A stretch of 6,402 nt of DNA from an uncultured Clostridia bacterium (GTDB taxonomy: Bacteria > Bacillota > Clostridia > Oscillospirales > Acutalibacteraceae): NCBI GenBank assembly GCA_945971755.1, contig CAMFPJ010000082.1, positions 1-6,402 on the forward strand, given 5' to 3'. Shown here in pieces: positions 4,713 through 6,402 of this stretch. Within the stretch, counting starts at the first letter, position 1. Each line of letters starts with the position of its first letter. The notes under the pieces are model-generated. The model ran no database searches. It was not told the origin of the DNA and was given only the letters and a program-made list of their open reading frames with translations. The translations under genes and the position numbers were made by a program.

Positions 4713-5843
4713 TTGAAAAACAATCCGGTTATTATTGATTTGCAGAACATTAGCGTCAGCTTTGACGAACAGAAAATTTTGAATAGCATTAACCTTCAAA
4801 TTCATGACGGTGAATTTGTCACGTTTTTGGGTCCGTCCGGTTGCGGAAAAACCACAACTTTAAGAATTATTGCGGGCTTTCTGAAACCTGACGAAGGCAA
4901 CGTTATTTTTGAGGGACAGAACATAAATGGTGTTCCCGCTTATAAAAGGCAGGTTAACACCATTTTTCAGCGTTATGCACTTTTCCCGCATTTGAATGTA
5001 TATGAAAACATTGCATTCGGACTTCGCCTTAAAAAGATGAAGGAAAAAGATATTCAGGAAAAAGTTCGTGAAATGCTGGAACTTGTTAATCTTAAAGGCT
5101 TCGGCTCGCGAAACGTAAATTCTTTATCGGGCGGTCAGCAACAGCGTGTGGCAATTGCAAGAGCGTTGGCAGTTAATCCCCGTGTTGTTTTGCTCGACGA
5201 GCCTCTCGGCGCTCTTGACCTTAAACTTCGTAAAGATATGCAGGTTGAGCTTAAAAATATTCAGCAAAAACTCGGTATAACATTTATTTACGTTACTCAT
5301 GACCAAGAGGAAGCTCTTTCAATGTCTGACACAATTGTGGTTATGAACAACGGTGAAATTCAGCATATAGGCACACCGACCGACGTTTACAATGAGCCAA
5401 AAAATGCTTTTGTTGCTGATTTTATCGGTGAGAGTAATATTCTTGACGGCATTATGTGTGAGGACTTTAATGTTGAGTTTGAGGGAATGAGATTTAAGTG
5501 CGTTGACAAAGGCTTTTCAAAGAATGAGCCTGTTGACGTTGTTGTTCGACCCGAAGATGTTGATATTGTCCCTTCCGCAGAGGGCATGCTTAAGGGCGAG
5601 GTTACGTCTGTAACATTTAAGGGCGTTCATTATGAAATCATTGTTGACATTAAAGGCTTTAAGTGGATGATTCAAACTACCGAAAAGTCAGAAGTCGGCG
5701 ATATAATCGGAATTTCAATTAAGCCTGACGAAATTCATATCATGAAAAAATCTGAGTATTCGGGGCTGTACGGTGATTACAGTTCGTTCAGCGATGAGTT
5801 TGACGAGCTTTCTGACCCGACAGTTTCGGAGGAGGACGAATAA
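4713..5843 (+). CDS. potA: Spermidine/putrescine ABC importer ATP-binding protein PotA
   Basis: Cytoplasmic ATPase of 376 aa that powers polyamine import with the PotB and PotC permeases and the PotD binding protein. Motifs visible: Walker A GPSGCGKT (40-47), Q-loop Gln86 in FQRYALFPH, signature LSGGQ (138-142), Walker B VVLLDEP (158-164), D-loop GALD, and switch His196 in THDQEEA. The C-terminal part from about residue 235 is a TOBE-type domain, including PVDVVVRPEDVDIV. Length is normal for PotA; the last 20 or so residues are unusually acidic. The start must be TTG at 4713: an in-frame TAA lies immediately before it (4710-4712) and AAAGGGG is seven bases upstream. The stop overlaps the start of potB (TAATG), implying translational coupling. 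Close relatives serve iron(III) or other substrates, but the PotB-like neighbour makes polyamines the best call. Confidence 0.92.
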   Translation: MKNNPVIIDLQNISVSFDEQKILNSINLQIHDGEFVTFLGPSGCGKTTTLRIIAGFLKPDEGNVIFEGQNINGVPAYKRQVNTIFQRYALFPHLNVYENIAFGLRLKKMKEKDIQEKVREMLELVNLKGFGSRNVNSLSGGQQQRVAIARALAVNPRVVLLDEPLGALDLKLRKDMQVELKNIQQKLGITFIYVTHDQEEALSMSDTIVVMNNGEIQHIGTPTDVYNEPKNAFVADFIGESNILDGIMCEDFNVEFEGMRFKCVDKGFSKNEPVDVVVRPEDVDIVPSAEGMLKGEVTSVTFKGVHYEIIVDIKGFKWMIQTTEKSEVGDIIGISIKPDEIHIMKKSEYSGLYGDYSSFSDEFDELSDPTVSEEDE

Positions 5844-6402
5844 TGAAAAAGTCCTCACTCATTAAAAAACTGATAAATGCACCATATATTTTGTGGTCTG
5901 CAATTTTTGTTATAGCACCGCTCATTATGGTAATTTACTATGCGTTTACCACTCCCGCGGGAGATTTTACCCTTGAGTATATTAAGGGAATAGGCGATTA
6001 TGCAAGCACGTTTATTTTATCGGTGGGATATGGAGCGGCTGCAACCGTAATCTGCCTTATTATCTCGTACCCGTTTGCATATTTTCTGGCACACACCAAT
6101 GTTTCTTTTCAAAGAATGTCCGTAATGCTTGTTATGCTGCCAATGTGGATGAGCTTCCTTATCCGTACATATTCGTGGATGACCATTTTGGGTGAATCAG
6201 GCGTAATCAACTCGTTTTTAGGCTTGTTCGGAGCAGAGCCTCTTACCCTTCTTAATACTCCCGGAGCAGTAATTTTAGGTATGGTATATAATTTCTTACC
6301 GTATATGATTTTGCCGCTTTATACAGTTATTTCAAAGATGGACAATTCTCTTATTGAGGCCGCTCATGATTTGGGATGCGGAAAAGTACAGTGTCTTAAA
6401 AG
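5843..6402 (+). CDS. potB: Spermidine/putrescine ABC importer permease PotB (3' end beyond window)
   Basis: N-terminal 186 codons of a binding-protein-dependent permease; the reading frame is open to the window edge. It begins with basic MKKSSLIKK, then a transmembrane helix (APYILWSAIFVIAPLIMVIY), a short external loop (FTLEYIKGIGDY), and further helices including YGAAATVICLIISYPFAYFL, MSVMLVMLPMWMSFLIRTY and a segment with ILGMVYNFLPYMILPLY. The EAA loop that docks on the ATPase is present as IEAAHDLGCGK near the end. PMWMSFLIRTYSWM followed by GVINSFL is typical of PotB/PotH. ATG 5843 overlaps the potA stop by one base, with GGAGGAGGA (5828-5836) lying inside the end of potA. potC and potD are expected downstream. 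Confidence 0.92.
   Translation, partial: MKKSSLIKKLINAPYILWSAIFVIAPLIMVIYYAFTTPAGDFTLEYIKGIGDYASTFILSVGYGAAATVICLIISYPFAYFLAHTNVSFQRMSVMLVMLPMWMSFLIRTYSWMTILGESGVINSFLGLFGAEPLTLLNTPGAVILGMVYNFLPYMILPLYTVISKMDNSLIEAAHDLGCGKVQCLK

Overview
The window looks like the chromosome of a low-GC Gram-positive anaerobe of the Clostridia, probably a gut Ruminococcus/Oscillospiraceae-type organism. The support is AT-rich DNA with strong AGGAG-type ribosome binding sites, sigma-A promoters, TTG/GTG starts, a lipoprotein, a cell-wall-sorting-like C-terminus and a stand-alone ECF S component. No mobile element, CRISPR array, rRNA or tRNA was seen. The species assignment is inference.

Region 1 (1-2188, + strand) is a cobalamin (vitamin B12) riboswitch with a readable expression platform, followed by two exported proteins. 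The first is a lipoprotein with a C-terminal DUF4430 domain, which is related to the beta domain of transcobalamin and intrinsic factor. The second is a secreted alpha/alpha-toroid protein (terpenoid-cyclase/prenyltransferase-like repeats) with a degenerate sortase-type tail. Animal B12 carriers consist of exactly these two folds: an alpha6/alpha6 barrel plus a DUF4430-like beta domain. The pair therefore reads as a two-gene, surface-anchored counterpart of intrinsic factor under B12 control. This is the most interesting part of the window. A strong bidirectional terminator closes the region.

Region 2 (2193-2745, - strand) is a single ECF-transporter S component with its own promoter, convergent with the B12 operon and sharing its terminator. 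Its substrate cannot be read from the sequence, and it has no riboswitch of its own.

Region 3 (2749-4574) starts with a divergent promoter pair whose two -35 boxes lie symmetrically on one perfect inverted repeat. On the + strand it continues with a two-gene lipid operon: a DAGK/YegS-type lipid kinase and a membrane-anchored glycerophosphodiester-phosphodiesterase-like protein with altered active-site positions.

Region 4 (4595-6402, + strand) begins with a hairpin that overlaps the -35 box of a near-consensus promoter. A structured leader of about 70 nt follows, then potA (TTG start) and potB, translationally coupled by a TAATG overlap. These are the ATPase and first permease of a spermidine/putrescine ABC importer. 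potB runs off the right edge, and potC and potD would be expected beyond it.
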